Shown: positions 26,095 through 35,379 of the stretch, one piece after another
Position numbering within the stretch: the stretch's first letter is position 1
How the letters are laid out: every line of letters begins with the position of its first letter
Assembly: GCA_041917755.1 (NCBI GenBank)
Contig: JAYRWY010000004.1
Location: 124,001-188,000 of the forward strand
Direction: 5' to 3'
Source of the DNA: RGZA01 sp041917755
GTDB taxonomy: Bacteria > Pseudomonadota > Alphaproteobacteria > UBA9219 > RGZA01
DNA length: 64,000 nt
Program-made: the position numbers and the translations under genes
Notes under the pieces: generated by a model
The model's database searches: none
Seen by the model: the letters and a program-made list of their open reading frames with translations, nothing else
Told to the model about the DNA's origin: nothing

Positions 26095-26820
26095 ATGAGT
26101 TTAGCTAGCGTAGCGCAAAAACACGCTTCATGTGATTGCTTGCACGGCGATGTAACGGCACAAAGTATCGTCGCAAGACATTTTATCGAGTCATTGATGG
26201 CAAAGCCTGCTGTGCAATCGCCATACCGGCATTGGCTATTGGACGGTGTCTTGCCGTGTTTCTCGGCGCGCAGCATAACGCAACTACCGTTCGAAGCCGC
26301 AACCATCAGCGAAACCTACGGCAAGCGTGATACCCACAATGCATCACGACATTTTTTCAATCACGAAGCGCAATTACAATATCCCGTATGTGCTGATGTT
26401 GCTGGTGGCTTTCAGTCTGCTGAAGTGATCCGTGCCATTGAAAAAACCTGCGAAGTTGATTTGCAGGGCTCTTTTCTGCGTATTGAATATTGTCAGGACA
26501 AAGAAGGGTTTTGGCTCGAGCCACATACTGATATCGGGGTAAAACTATTTACTATGGTTATTTATTTAACGCAGGGGCCGCTGGGCAACACCATGGGCAC
26601 AGATATTTACGATGCCGCATTAAAATGGGTCGGCCGTGCACCAAGCGAGTTTAATAGTGCGGTCGTGTTTATCCCGGCCGAGAACACATGGCATGGCTTT
26701 GAAAAACGCCCAATGCCGGAGCTTCGCCGCAGTTTGATTGTGAATTATGTAAAACCTGAATGGCGTTCGCGGCATGAACTGGCCTTTCCCAATGCGCCCA
26801 TCAGTACCAATGCGGACTAA
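26095..26820 (+). CDS. Second 2OG-Fe(II) oxygenase superfamily protein
   Basis: The 241-residue protein carries the same active-site plan as its upstream neighbour: PHTDIG (His144, Asp146), WHGF (His200) and LRRSLIVNYV (Arg about 212). Outside these motifs the two proteins differ, so they are not a recent duplication. Its N-terminal 60 residues include the segment HWLLDGVLP seen in related proteins. GGGGAT lies before the start. The two genes are surely one transcript. The substrate is unknown; small marine and freshwater alphaproteobacteria often have such pairs, but that is only general knowledge. Confidence 0.87.
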   Translation: MSLASVAQKHASCDCLHGDVTAQSIVARHFIESLMAKPAVQSPYRHWLLDGVLPCFSARSITQLPFEAATISETYGKRDTHNASRHFFNHEAQLQYPVCADVAGGFQSAEVIRAIEKTCEVDLQGSFLRIEYCQDKEGFWLEPHTDIGVKLFTMVIYLTQGPLGNTMGTDIYDAALKWVGRAPSEFNSAVVFIPAENTWHGFEKRPMPELRRSLIVNYVKPEWRSRHELAFPNAPISTNAD

Positions 26821-26907
26821 AGTGGTCCATAATAGATGACGATATGTCGCAGCAAATTGTGGCAAATCTGGTGTATGAGTGTCGCATCATTTAGTAACGA
26901 TTGATTC

Positions 26908-27627
26908 ATGTCCAGCATCCCGATTTGTCATAACGAAATCATCATGCAAGGTGGCTTTTTAACCAGCCTGTTCATGGCTGGCGCCGTTGGCAGCGTGACG
27001 CATTGTACGGGGATGTGCGGGCCATTCGTGATGTCCTTCGCACCCCAGCAGGCAAATCAACAACAGAGCATGCTTTCCCGCCTCAGCTCAAATCTGTTGT
27101 TACCGTATCATGCAGGTCGTATTACCACCTACGCCTTGATGGGGATGGTTGCCGCCATTTTCTCGCAACAAGCTATTAAGCTCAGCAATTCAGAGTATAT
27201 CGCATCAACCATGCCGGCGCTTTTGTTGGCATGCGGCGGTATACTATTCTTCCTACAATTTCTTGGCATATCGGGTTTGAATATTCCTTTGCCATCACTC
27301 CCTCGTGCATTGCAGAACACCATTACCAGGCTTAGCCAGAACCCAATAGGCATGCGTGGCTATGTTATGGGCATAATTTTGGGTTTCTTGCCTTGCGGTT
27401 TGTTGCTATCTGCTGTGCTGATTGCCGCCGCTGCACCTAATTGGTGGAGTGCAGGCGCAGGTATGGTGTTATTCGGTATCTCGACCATTCCTGCCTTAAA
27501 CGCAGTTGCATTTATCAAAAACCGAATTGCATCTGACAATCCAACCTGGAAGAATGCGCTACGCAAAGGTCTAACGCTTGCCAATTCACTTGCCCTTTTC
27601 TTTCTAGCCGGAGTACGCCTGATATGA
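26908..27627 (+). CDS. Sulfite exporter TauE/SafE-like membrane protein of the cbb3 cluster
   Basis: The 239-residue protein has about six membrane helices and the HCTGMCGPFV motif near its N-terminus plus LGFLPCGLLLSAVL in the middle; this is the UreH/SafE-like group found with cbb3 oxidase assembly genes, where a role in copper or heme delivery has been suggested. An internal ATG at 26944 (starting MQGGFL) would place the first helix at the start, as in most relatives, and is a good alternative. Its stop overlaps the ccoN start as ATGA, so translation is coupled to the oxidase. Confidence 0.85.
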   Translation: MSSIPICHNEIIMQGGFLTSLFMAGAVGSVTHCTGMCGPFVMSFAPQQANQQQSMLSRLSSNLLLPYHAGRITTYALMGMVAAIFSQQAIKLSNSEYIASTMPALLLACGGILFFLQFLGISGLNIPLPSLPRALQNTITRLSQNPIGMRGYVMGIILGFLPCGLLLSAVLIAAAAPNWWSAGAGMVLFGISTIPALNAVAFIKNRIASDNPTWKNALRKGLTLANSLALFFLAGVRLI

Positions 27628-29057
27628 ATGCAGAACTAAGCCCTGTCGTTTATAATGATGACATTGTCAAAAAATTCACGCTTGCCGCTACATTCTGGGG
27701 CGTCGTTGGATTTTTGGTTGGTTGCCTGATTGCGGCACAGTTGGCATTCCCCGATCTGAACCTGGAGCCATGGCTGAATTTTGGCCGTCTTCGTCCTGTT
27801 CACACTTCTGCGGTCATTTTTGCATTTGGTGGCTGCGTGCTATTTGCAACTAGCTATTTCGTCGTTCAGCGCACTTGCCGCACCAGATTATGGAGTGATT
27901 GGTTATCCAACTTCACCTTCTGGGGCTATCAGCTGGTAATCGTCCTCGCCGCTAGCGGCTATGTCCTTGGTATCACCCAAGGTAAGGAATATGCCGAACC
28001 AGAATGGTATGTGGATTTGTGGCTCACCGTTGTCTGGGTTGCCTACCTGCTTAATTTCATGATGACACTAAAGAACCGCAAAGAACCCCATATCTATGTT
28101 GCAAACTGGTTCTATCTGGCCTTCATCGTCACTGTTGCTGTCCTTCACTTGTTTAATAATGTCTCCATTCCTGTTTCTCTTGGACAAATTACCAAGAGCT
28201 ACCCCATGCTTGCCGGTGTGCAAGGGGCTCTTACCCAGTGGTGGTATGGCCATAACGCGGTGGGCTTCTTTCTGACCGCAGGCTTTCTTGGCATGATGTA
28301 CTACTTTGTGCCCAAACGTGCTGACCGTCCTGTATATTCATACCGTTTGTCCATTTTGCACTTCTGGTCATTGATATTTATTTATATCTGGGCGGGGCCT
28401 CACCATTTGCATTACACCGCTTTGCCTGATTGGGCGCAAACCTTGGGTATGACCTTTTCCATTATGCTCTGGATGCCAAGCTGGGGCGGTATGATTAATG
28501 GGATTATGACACTCTCGGGTGCATGGCATAAGCTGCGCGATGACCCTGTGTTGCAATTCATGGTTATTGCAATTTCCTTCTACGGCATGAGCACGTTTGA
28601 AGGCCCTGTGATGTCCATTAAATCTGTGAATGCTTTATCACACTACACAGACTGGACCATTGGTCACGTGCATTCAGGTGCGCTGGGCTGGGTTGCGTTT
28701 ATCAGCTTTGGCGCAATTTATCATCTCGTGCCCGTACTATGGAAGAAGCAAGGATTGTTCTCCATGAACCTCGTGCGTCTCCACCTCTGGATTGCAACAA
28801 CGGGTATCGTCCTCTACATCGTCGCGTTGTGGATTGCCGGTATCATGCAGGGCTTGATGTGGCGCGAATATAATGAATTGGGCTTCCTGCGTTATTCCTT
28901 CTCGGAAACAGTAGGCGCACTTTTCCCATACTATGTGATGCGTTTAATCGGCGGGCTCATGTTCCTCGCTGGTGCGCTAATCATGGTCTACAACCTGTAC
29001 CGCACGATTAAAGATGTCCGTCCTGCAGCCATCACTGCACAGCCAGCATCTGTATAA
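27624..29057 (+). CDS. ccoN: Cytochrome cbb3 oxidase subunit I, CcoN
   Basis: CcoN holds heme b, heme b3 and CuB, and reduces oxygen with high affinity. The 477-residue protein has about 12 membrane helices and the ligand histidines in RPVHTSAVIFAFGG, WWYGHNAVGFFLTAGFLG, WAGPHHLHYTALPDW and IGHVHSGALGWV. Length is normal for the subfamily. It is the first gene of ccoNOQP and overlaps the SafE-like gene by 4 nt. Confidence 0.98.
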   Translation: MNAELSPVVYNDDIVKKFTLAATFWGVVGFLVGCLIAAQLAFPDLNLEPWLNFGRLRPVHTSAVIFAFGGCVLFATSYFVVQRTCRTRLWSDWLSNFTFWGYQLVIVLAASGYVLGITQGKEYAEPEWYVDLWLTVVWVAYLLNFMMTLKNRKEPHIYVANWFYLAFIVTVAVLHLFNNVSIPVSLGQITKSYPMLAGVQGALTQWWYGHNAVGFFLTAGFLGMMYYFVPKRADRPVYSYRLSILHFWSLIFIYIWAGPHHLHYTALPDWAQTLGMTFSIMLWMPSWGGMINGIMTLSGAWHKLRDDPVLQFMVIAISFYGMSTFEGPVMSIKSVNALSHYTDWTIGHVHSGALGWVAFISFGAIYHLVPVLWKKQGLFSMNLVRLHLWIATTGIVLYIVALWIAGIMQGLMWREYNELGFLRYSFSETVGALFPYYVMRLIGGLMFLAGALIMVYNLYRTIKDVRPAAITAQPASV

Positions 29058-29071
29058 GAGGAACCAATCGC

Positions 29072-29845
29072 ATGTTAAAGAAACACGAAATCTTTGAAAA
29101 AAACTCCTTCGTTATGCTGATTGGCATTGTGTTGGTGGTTGCAATTGGCGGTCTGATAGAAATCATTCCATTATTCCGCACAGAAACAGTGATTGAAAAA
29201 GTAGAAGGGATGCGTCCATACACGCCTTTGGAACTTGCCGGACAGGACATTTATGTTCGTGAAGGTTGCTACGTCTGTCACAGCCAGCAAATCCGTCCAT
29301 TGCGCGATGAAGTTGAACGCTATGGTCACTACAGCTTGGCAGCAGAAAGTATGTATGACCATCCATTCCAATGGGGTTCACGCCGTATCGGTCCTGACTT
29401 GGCCCGTGTTGGCGGCAAATATTCCGATGAATGGCATGTCGCACATTTCAGCGATCCACGCAGCGTCGTTCCTGAATCCTTGATGCCACGTTACTCCTTC
29501 CTGCGTAATACCGATATCAAGGAACGTTTGAAGTTGATTGGCGAAAACATGGCCACATTACGGATCACGGGTGTGCCTTATACCGATGATCAAATTAAGC
29601 ATGCCTATGAAGATGCGCTGGCACAGGCTGACGCTGACAGCGATAATAAAGGCCTGATTGAACGTTACGGTAACAAGGTCGTAAACCGTGACTTCGACGG
29701 ACAAAAAGAACGCGTCACCGAGATGGACGCGCTGATATCCTATATGCAAATGCTCGGCACGCTGGTTGATTTCAAAACCTATAATCCGGATTTGGAAATT
29801 CCAGATTCAAAATCAAAAGATAAAAAAGAAGGAGCTAAGCCATGA
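29072..29845 (+). CDS. ccoO: Cytochrome cbb3 oxidase subunit II, CcoO
   Basis: CcoO is the membrane-anchored monoheme c subunit. The 257-residue product has an N-terminal helix at about 12-34 and the heme motif CYVCH at residues 66-70 (YVREGCYVCHSQQIRPLRDE), with the axial Met in the SLMPRYSFL segment. A GAGGAA site precedes the start. It overlaps ccoQ by 4 nt. Confidence 0.98.
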   Translation: MLKKHEIFEKNSFVMLIGIVLVVAIGGLIEIIPLFRTETVIEKVEGMRPYTPLELAGQDIYVREGCYVCHSQQIRPLRDEVERYGHYSLAAESMYDHPFQWGSRRIGPDLARVGGKYSDEWHVAHFSDPRSVVPESLMPRYSFLRNTDIKERLKLIGENMATLRITGVPYTDDQIKHAYEDALAQADADSDNKGLIERYGNKVVNRDFDGQKERVTEMDALISYMQMLGTLVDFKTYNPDLEIPDSKSKDKKEGAKP

Positions 29846-29985
29846 TAACGTGGTTCATGGATAACGCACCGCATCTTGCGTTACTGGGTTTTTTCGCTGC
29901 GTTCATTTGCATTGCTTTCTGGGCTTACTGGCCAAGCAATAAGGCAAAATTACAAGAACGCGCACAGATTCCGTTTAAGGAGTAA
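29842..29985 (+). CDS. ccoQ: Cytochrome cbb3 oxidase subunit CcoQ
   Basis: This 47-residue protein (MITWFMDNAPHLALLGFFAA at the start) has one membrane helix at about 11-30 and the YWPSNKAKLQ segment after it, typical of CcoQ/FixQ, which stabilises the complex. Its ATG overlaps the ccoO stop (ATGA), and ccoP follows after 3 bp. It is too short for routine open-frame filters but position and sequence make it certain. Confidence 0.95.
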   Translation: MITWFMDNAPHLALLGFFAAFICIAFWAYWPSNKAKLQERAQIPFKE

Positions 29986-29988
29986 GGT

Positions 29989-30873
29989 ATGTCAGAGCAT
30001 AAGAAACCAGAAAAAGATAAATTCTCGGGCGTTGAAACAACAGGCCATGAATGGGACGGCATTAAGGAACTGAATAATCCGGCGCCGCGTTGGTGGCTGC
30101 TGGTATTTGTGATTTGTATCATATGGTCGATCGGCTACTGGATCGTTTATCCTGCATGGCCAACCATCGAGGCTCACACCAAAGGCGCCTTTGGCTGGAC
30201 AACCAAAACTGAATTGGCAGATAGCCAAAAAGAACTATTGGCTATTCGCGGCAAGTTTGCAGGACAGCTATCGGCAACACCGCTTGCGGAAATTTCAAAA
30301 GATCCGCAACTATTTGAATATGCCCGTCAGGCCGGCTTGGCAGCATTCAAGCATAACTGCGCTGCTTGCCATGGCTCTGGTGGTCAGGGCAGTAAGGGCT
30401 TTCCAAACCTTAATGATGACGATTGGTTATGGGGCGGTAAGCTGGATGAAATTCATACCACGCTTCGCGTAGGTATCCGCAGCACGCATAAGGATACCCG
30501 TGTATCGCTCATGCCTTCCTTTGGCCGTGATGGTATCTTAAAGCATGGCGAGATTGATGATGTCGCTGCCTATATTGAACAGCTCAATAAAGGGGATAAA
30601 GCGGACGTAACCGAGGCCCGCACCAGAGGCGCAAAAATCTACACAGATAACTGCGCAGCCTGTCATGGCAATAGCGGCGAGGGCGGCCGCAGCGTTGGTG
30701 CGCCCCGTTTAAATGATGCCATCTGGCTCTATGGTAGTGATAAGAAGTCCATTGTCGAAAGCATCAGCAATGCACATGCTGGCGTCATGCCAAGCTGGGA
30801 AGGCCGTCTTGACGATGATACCATCAAAGCGCTTGCTATTTATGTCCATTCACTAGGTGGCGGCGAAAAGTAA
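29989..30873 (+). CDS. ccoP: Cytochrome cbb3 oxidase diheme subunit III, CcoP
   Basis: CcoP is the diheme c-type subunit that takes electrons from the bc1 complex or soluble cytochromes. The 294-residue product has one membrane helix at about 34-54 (WWLLVFVICIIWSIGYWIVY) and two heme motifs, CAACH at 124-128 and CAACH at 222-226, with axial Met in SLMPSFGR and GVMPSWEG. The N-terminal HEWDGIKELNNPAPRWW segment is diagnostic. Confidence 0.98.
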   Translation: MSEHKKPEKDKFSGVETTGHEWDGIKELNNPAPRWWLLVFVICIIWSIGYWIVYPAWPTIEAHTKGAFGWTTKTELADSQKELLAIRGKFAGQLSATPLAEISKDPQLFEYARQAGLAAFKHNCAACHGSGGQGSKGFPNLNDDDWLWGGKLDEIHTTLRVGIRSTHKDTRVSLMPSFGRDGILKHGEIDDVAAYIEQLNKGDKADVTEARTRGAKIYTDNCAACHGNSGEGGRSVGAPRLNDAIWLYGSDKKSIVESISNAHAGVMPSWEGRLDDDTIKALAIYVHSLGGGEK

Positions 30874-30897
30874 TAACATATTAGGTGACATGCAACC

Positions 30898-32352
30898 ATG
30901 ACTGACCCATCGCTTTCAAATGCGGAAGCGCCAAAAATCAAGTTTTTTGAAAAAGCCCGCAAAATTTATCCCAAGGATATCACGGGGACTTTTCGAAGAC
31001 TGAAATGGGCAGTGATGGCGGTATTGCTCGCCGTCTATTATTTCACGCCGTTCATTCGTTTTGATCGTGGCCCGCATATCCCCAGTCAAGCCATCTTGAT
31101 TGATATGGAAGGCCGGCGTGCTTACTTCTTCATGTTCGAAATATGGTCGCAGGAAGTGTATTACTTCGCGGGCATACTTATCCTTGCTGCTTTATTTCTG
31201 TTTTTTGCCACCTCGCTGTTTGGGCGTGTGTGGTGCGGCTATGCCTGCCCACAAACGGTATGGACCGATTTATTCGTAAAGGTTGAGCATCTTATTCAAG
31301 GTGAACATGTCGCACGTGAACGCCTTGATAAAGGCCCGTGGACCTTCAATAAAATCTGGCGAAAACTGCTTACCCATATTATCTGGATTATCATCGGGGC
31401 ATGCACGGGCGGCGCGTGGACACTGTACTTTACCGATGCTCCCACGTTAATTGACCAGATTATCCATCTCTCAGTGCCTTGGCAGACCCAAATCTGGATA
31501 TATGCGCTTACGTTTTCTACTTACATCATGGCGGGCTATGCACGCGAGCAGGTATGCACCTATATGTGCCCTTATGCGCGCTTCCAATCAGGCATGTTTG
31601 ATAAAGATACACTGATTATTTCCTATGATAAGGAGCGCGGTGAGCCACGCGGCAGTCATAAAAAAGGTGATAGCTGGGAAGGCCGTGGTGCTTGTATCGA
31701 TTGTAATGCCTGCGTGCAGGTTTGCCCGGTTGGCATCGATATCCGCAATGGGTTGCAATACCAATGCATTGCATGCGGCCTGTGTGTAGATGCGTGTAAT
31801 ACGATTATGGATAAGGTTGGCTTGCCTGGAGATCTTATCCGCTATGACACTGCCAATAATCAGGAAATGCGCAGCGCATGCAAAAGCAAAGGGGAGGTAT
31901 TCAAGCCAAAAAGCCATTTGCTACGTGCCCGCACGGTTTACTATGTCGTCGTCATGTCGATTGTTGCTGGGATTATGTTGTTCAGCCTATTGAACCGCCC
32001 ACCATTTTCGTTGAATGTCCTGCATGAACGTAATCCGCTGTTTGTAAAGCTCTCCGATGGCTCCATCCGCAACAGCTATAAGATTCATATCCTCAACCAT
32101 ACGGGCATCGATCAGGTTTTTTCGCTATCCGTCGATGGTATCGAACCTAAATCCATCAAGATTTTAGCAGCAAGCGAGGTCGAACCGAATAATCTTGGGG
32201 TCCTGGCGGACAGTGTGGGGGAATTCCGTGTAACCGTCGCTGCAGAATTACCGCCGCGTGAGGCTCGCCGCGATATCACTTTTGTGTTACACGGTATGGA
32301 CAATAAAACTGCAACGACCAAGACAATGTTTATTGGTAAGGAAGAGCGATGA
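30898..32352 (+). CDS. ccoG: cbb3 oxidase assembly protein CcoG (FixG/RdxA)
   Basis: CcoG is a membrane iron-sulfur protein that reduces Cu(II) for delivery to CcoN. The 484-residue protein has about five helices, GRVWCGYACPQTVWTDLF, two ferredoxin-type cluster motifs at about 265-300 (CIDCNACVQVCPVGIDIR and CIACGLCVDACNTIMDK) and a C-terminal periplasmic Ig-like domain. It overlaps ccoH by 4 nt. Confidence 0.97.
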   Translation: MTDPSLSNAEAPKIKFFEKARKIYPKDITGTFRRLKWAVMAVLLAVYYFTPFIRFDRGPHIPSQAILIDMEGRRAYFFMFEIWSQEVYYFAGILILAALFLFFATSLFGRVWCGYACPQTVWTDLFVKVEHLIQGEHVARERLDKGPWTFNKIWRKLLTHIIWIIIGACTGGAWTLYFTDAPTLIDQIIHLSVPWQTQIWIYALTFSTYIMAGYAREQVCTYMCPYARFQSGMFDKDTLIISYDKERGEPRGSHKKGDSWEGRGACIDCNACVQVCPVGIDIRNGLQYQCIACGLCVDACNTIMDKVGLPGDLIRYDTANNQEMRSACKSKGEVFKPKSHLLRARTVYYVVVMSIVAGIMLFSLLNRPPFSLNVLHERNPLFVKLSDGSIRNSYKIHILNHTGIDQVFSLSVDGIEPKSIKILAASEVEPNNLGVLADSVGEFRVTVAAELPPREARRDITFVLHGMDNKTATTKTMFIGKEER

Positions 32353-32849
32353 GCACTAACGAAGCTGGCCCGGCAACCAAGTCCATTGATAAATTAATCC
32401 CTTGGTTCTTTGTGGCATTCTTTTTAACGCTAACGGCACTGATGACATGGTTTGCTTGGCTGGCAAATAGCACAGATAGGGGCGTAGTAAGTAAGCATGC
32501 ATATCAAAATGGTCTTGCCTACAATCAAATTCTTGAAAAGCAACGTGAGCAAGACGCTTTGGGTTGGCAAACAGAATTAAGTATTAAAAAAGAGGGCGGT
32601 ACACCAGCGAAGGCTGAATTTATATTAAGAGATAAAAACAATGCAGCGATTAATGATGCCTTGGTTCAATTAAGTTTTATTCGCCCAACACAAGCTGGCC
32701 ATGACGTCACATTGATGCTTACCCCAAGGGGAAATGGCAGTTATACCGGTGAAACACCATTGACGTTACCGGGCCTATGGGATGCCCATATTACTGTAAA
32801 ATCAGGTGCTCATACGGTTCAGACTAGCAAACGTGTCACATTGCCCTAA
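32349..32849 (+). CDS. ccoH: cbb3 oxidase assembly protein CcoH (FixH)
   Basis: CcoH is a small membrane protein needed for stable assembly of the oxidase. The 166-residue product has one N-terminal helix (about 17-38, LIPWFFVAFFLTLTALMTWF) and a periplasmic domain with YNQILEKQREQDALGW, the usual FixH segment. It lies between ccoG and ccoI with a 4-nt overlap and a 9-bp gap. Confidence 0.94.
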   Translation: MSTNEAGPATKSIDKLIPWFFVAFFLTLTALMTWFAWLANSTDRGVVSKHAYQNGLAYNQILEKQREQDALGWQTELSIKKEGGTPAKAEFILRDKNNAAINDALVQLSFIRPTQAGHDVTLMLTPRGNGSYTGETPLTLPGLWDAHITVKSGAHTVQTSKRVTLP

Positions 32850-32858
32850 TATCAGTCT

Positions 32859-35060
32859 ATGACTGCTGTTCAAAACGATACACCCTCATCTGTTCCTGAT
32901 TTTACCGCATCGATTATTGATGATAATCATGGTGGTCATGAACTGTCCCTTCTGGTGGGTGGTATGCGCTGCGCATCATGCGCATTTATGATTGAACATA
33001 TGCTGGTTGATAAACCGGATGTGGGCGCCCGTGTCAATGTTACTGAAAAGCGACTAAACCTGACATGGAAGGGTAATAAGCAGCGTTTCAAAGAACTTCT
33101 GCAGCCTGTGCTGGATCATGGCTATACACTTGCCGTACTCGATGAAATAGAAAACCGTGACCAGCAAAAAAAAGAAGAACGTTTTTTACTGCTATGCTTG
33201 GCGGTGGCTGGCTTTGCCACAGGCAACATCATGTTGCTATCGGTTGGCCTTTGGAGCAGCGATGAAATAACCATGGGGTTTGCAACCCGTGATGTCATGC
33301 ACTGGATATCAGCCTTGATTGCTTTGCCTGCCGTCCTGTTCGCTGGCCAACCATTTTTTCGCTCCGCTTGGTCGGTGTTATCAAAGGGCCATACCAATAT
33401 GGATGTGCCAATTTCCTTGGCGGTGGTGCTTTCCAGTGCCATGAGCATCGTGCAAACCACCAACCATGCTGAGCATGCATATTTCGATAGCGGCGTCATG
33501 TTATTGTTCTTTTTGCTGATTGGCCGTTATCTGGATTTAAAAGCACGTGGTAAAGCGCGTTCGGCCGCACGTGATTTGTTGTTGATGATGACGGGACATG
33601 CCACGGTACTGCGTGATGGCAAGCAAGATCGCATCCCGGTGAAAGATATCGCTCAAGGCATGACCTTGCTTGCCGCTGCCGGGGAAAAAATCATGGCGGA
33701 TGGTACGGTGCTGTCCGGAACCTCGCAGGCAGATACATCTTTAATTACGGGCGAAACCATTCCTCAGGCGTTAAATGTTGGAACGCCTGTCTATGCGGGC
33801 ATGATCAATCTCTCAGCCCCCATTACAATAAATGTTACTGGCGCACGCAATGAAACATTGCTCTCCGAAATCATCAGTTTGATGGAAAAAGCAGAACAAG
33901 GTCAGGCGCGCTTTGTACGGCTTGCCGATAAAATTGCCCGTGCCTATACCCCCTTTGTGCATGTCATGGCGCTGGGCTCATTCCTTGGCTGGCTGTTCTT
34001 GATGCAAGCTGGCTGGACGCATGCGTTGCTCATTGCCATTAGTGTGCTGATTATTACATGCCCATGTGCGCTTGGGCTTGCTGTGCCGGTCGTGCAAGTA
34101 TTGGCCAGCAATTTACTATTCCGCAAAGGCGTGTTGGTCAAATCCGCCGATGCTCTGGAACGTATGGCAAGCATTGATACCATTATCTTTGATAAAACAG
34201 GCACGCTCACACTTGGCCAGCCACGGCTTATGAATGGTGATAGCATTTCCAAACCTATTCTGGAAAAAGCCGCCAGCATGGCACGGTACAGTAATCACCC
34301 TCTGGCTAAGGCACTGTATGCATTCAAACCTGCAGCGCTGACCGAGCTGGAAACAAAAGAAATTGCCGGTCAGGGTCTGGAAGCAAAGGTAGACGGCAAG
34401 ATATGGCGATTAGGGCAGGGTACATTTTGCAGCGTAACTCAACCTGCGCAAGATGATGTGATGGAATTATGGTTCCATGAAGAAGGAAATCCCCCGCAGC
34501 GATTTATTTTCGAAGACGCATTACGAAGTGATGCGGCTGATGTAATTGCTGTGCTCGCGAAGCAAGGCTATCATCTGGCGATGTTTTCTGGTGACCGTGT
34601 AAGTGTGGCCAATCGTGTAGGGCACGCGTTGCAACTACAGGAGGTGCATGGCGCAATGACCCCTAAAGCCAAGCATGACGCACTCCAACACATGCTTTCC
34701 AGTGGCCGTAAGGTGATGGTGGTGGGTGATGGCTTAAATGATGCTGCAGCACTTTCCGCGGCAACGGTGTCGATGTCACCGTCCAGCGCAATGGATATCA
34801 CACAAAATGCGGCGTCCATGGTCTTCCAAGGTGATAAATTGCAGCCCGTGCTTACGGCATTATATATCGCAAAAAAGGCAAATGTTTTGGTAAAGCAGAA
34901 CTTTGTTTTGGCGCTGGCTTATAATTTATTCGCTGTGCCATTGGCAGTGATGGGGTATGTCACACCGCTTATCGCTGCGCTTGCCATGTCGTCTTCATCC
35001 ATACTGGTTATTCTCAATGCGCTGCGCCTGCAACTCGCTTCACCGCAAGGAAAAGCATAA
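32859..35060 (+). CDS. ccoI: Copper-translocating P-type ATPase CcoI (FixI)
   Basis: CcoI exports copper to the periplasm for assembly of the cbb3 binuclear centre. The 733-residue protein has an N-terminal metal-binding domain with GMRCASCAF (about 33-41), eight predicted helices, the ion-pathway motif CPC in ITCPCALGLAVPV (about 399), the phosphorylation site DKTGTLT (about 445), TGE in LITGETIPQ and GDGLNDAAAL (about 623). Its stop overlaps the ccoS start by one base. Confidence 0.97.
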   Translation: MTAVQNDTPSSVPDFTASIIDDNHGGHELSLLVGGMRCASCAFMIEHMLVDKPDVGARVNVTEKRLNLTWKGNKQRFKELLQPVLDHGYTLAVLDEIENRDQQKKEERFLLLCLAVAGFATGNIMLLSVGLWSSDEITMGFATRDVMHWISALIALPAVLFAGQPFFRSAWSVLSKGHTNMDVPISLAVVLSSAMSIVQTTNHAEHAYFDSGVMLLFFLLIGRYLDLKARGKARSAARDLLLMMTGHATVLRDGKQDRIPVKDIAQGMTLLAAAGEKIMADGTVLSGTSQADTSLITGETIPQALNVGTPVYAGMINLSAPITINVTGARNETLLSEIISLMEKAEQGQARFVRLADKIARAYTPFVHVMALGSFLGWLFLMQAGWTHALLIAISVLIITCPCALGLAVPVVQVLASNLLFRKGVLVKSADALERMASIDTIIFDKTGTLTLGQPRLMNGDSISKPILEKAASMARYSNHPLAKALYAFKPAALTELETKEIAGQGLEAKVDGKIWRLGQGTFCSVTQPAQDDVMELWFHEEGNPPQRFIFEDALRSDAADVIAVLAKQGYHLAMFSGDRVSVANRVGHALQLQEVHGAMTPKAKHDALQHMLSSGRKVMVVGDGLNDAAALSAATVSMSPSSAMDITQNAASMVFQGDKLQPVLTALYIAKKANVLVKQNFVLALAYNLFAVPLAVMGYVTPLIAALAMSSSSILVILNALRLQLASPQGKA

Positions 35061-35233
35061 TGGATATCTTGCTGTATTTAATTCCGGTCGCGCTAGTTCT
35101 GGGTTTTATCGGCCTGATTGCATTTGTCTGGTCGCTTCGCTCTGGCCAATTCGATGACCCAGAAGGGAACGCATCGCGCATCCTTCAAGATCAGGATTCG
35201 GATGCCCATGGTCCCGATTTTACGAAAAAGTAA
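35060..35233 (+). CDS. ccoS: cbb3 oxidase maturation protein CcoS
   Basis: This 57-residue protein starts MDILLYLIPVALVLGFIGLI and continues into FVWSLRSGQFDDPEGNASRI, the diagnostic CcoS pattern of one helix followed by a WSL-SGQFDD motif. CcoS is required for heme b and CuB insertion. Its start codon overlaps the ccoI stop (TAATG). It ends the ccoNOQP-GHIS operon. Confidence 0.96.
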   Translation: MDILLYLIPVALVLGFIGLIAFVWSLRSGQFDDPEGNASRILQDQDSDAHGPDFTKK

Positions 35234-35296
35234 TAGGTATACTGTGTATCCAATGGCTTAGCCTGTTGCTTACATGACTCAGCATCCGCATGCTTT

Positions 35297-35328
35297 AAAA
35301 AACTCCCCCCCTCTCATGCTTGAGTTTT
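35297..35328 (+). terminator. Possible terminator after ccoS
   Basis: AAAACTC and GAGTTTT pair around a pyrimidine-rich loop about 65 bp after ccoS. The stem is AT-rich and lacks a clean T-run, so it is only a candidate end for the cco transcript. Confidence 0.35.
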
Positions 35329-35379
35329 GATTCTGGGCTGATAGGCTAAACAACTGTTTTTATTGGTTGAACACGGGTC

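Noticed and set aside
26821..26943. FNR/FixK-type site (TTGAT-N4-ATCAA) upstream of the cbb3 operon
   Set aside because: I looked for one because the operon is usually oxygen regulated, but no half-site pair close to consensus is visible.
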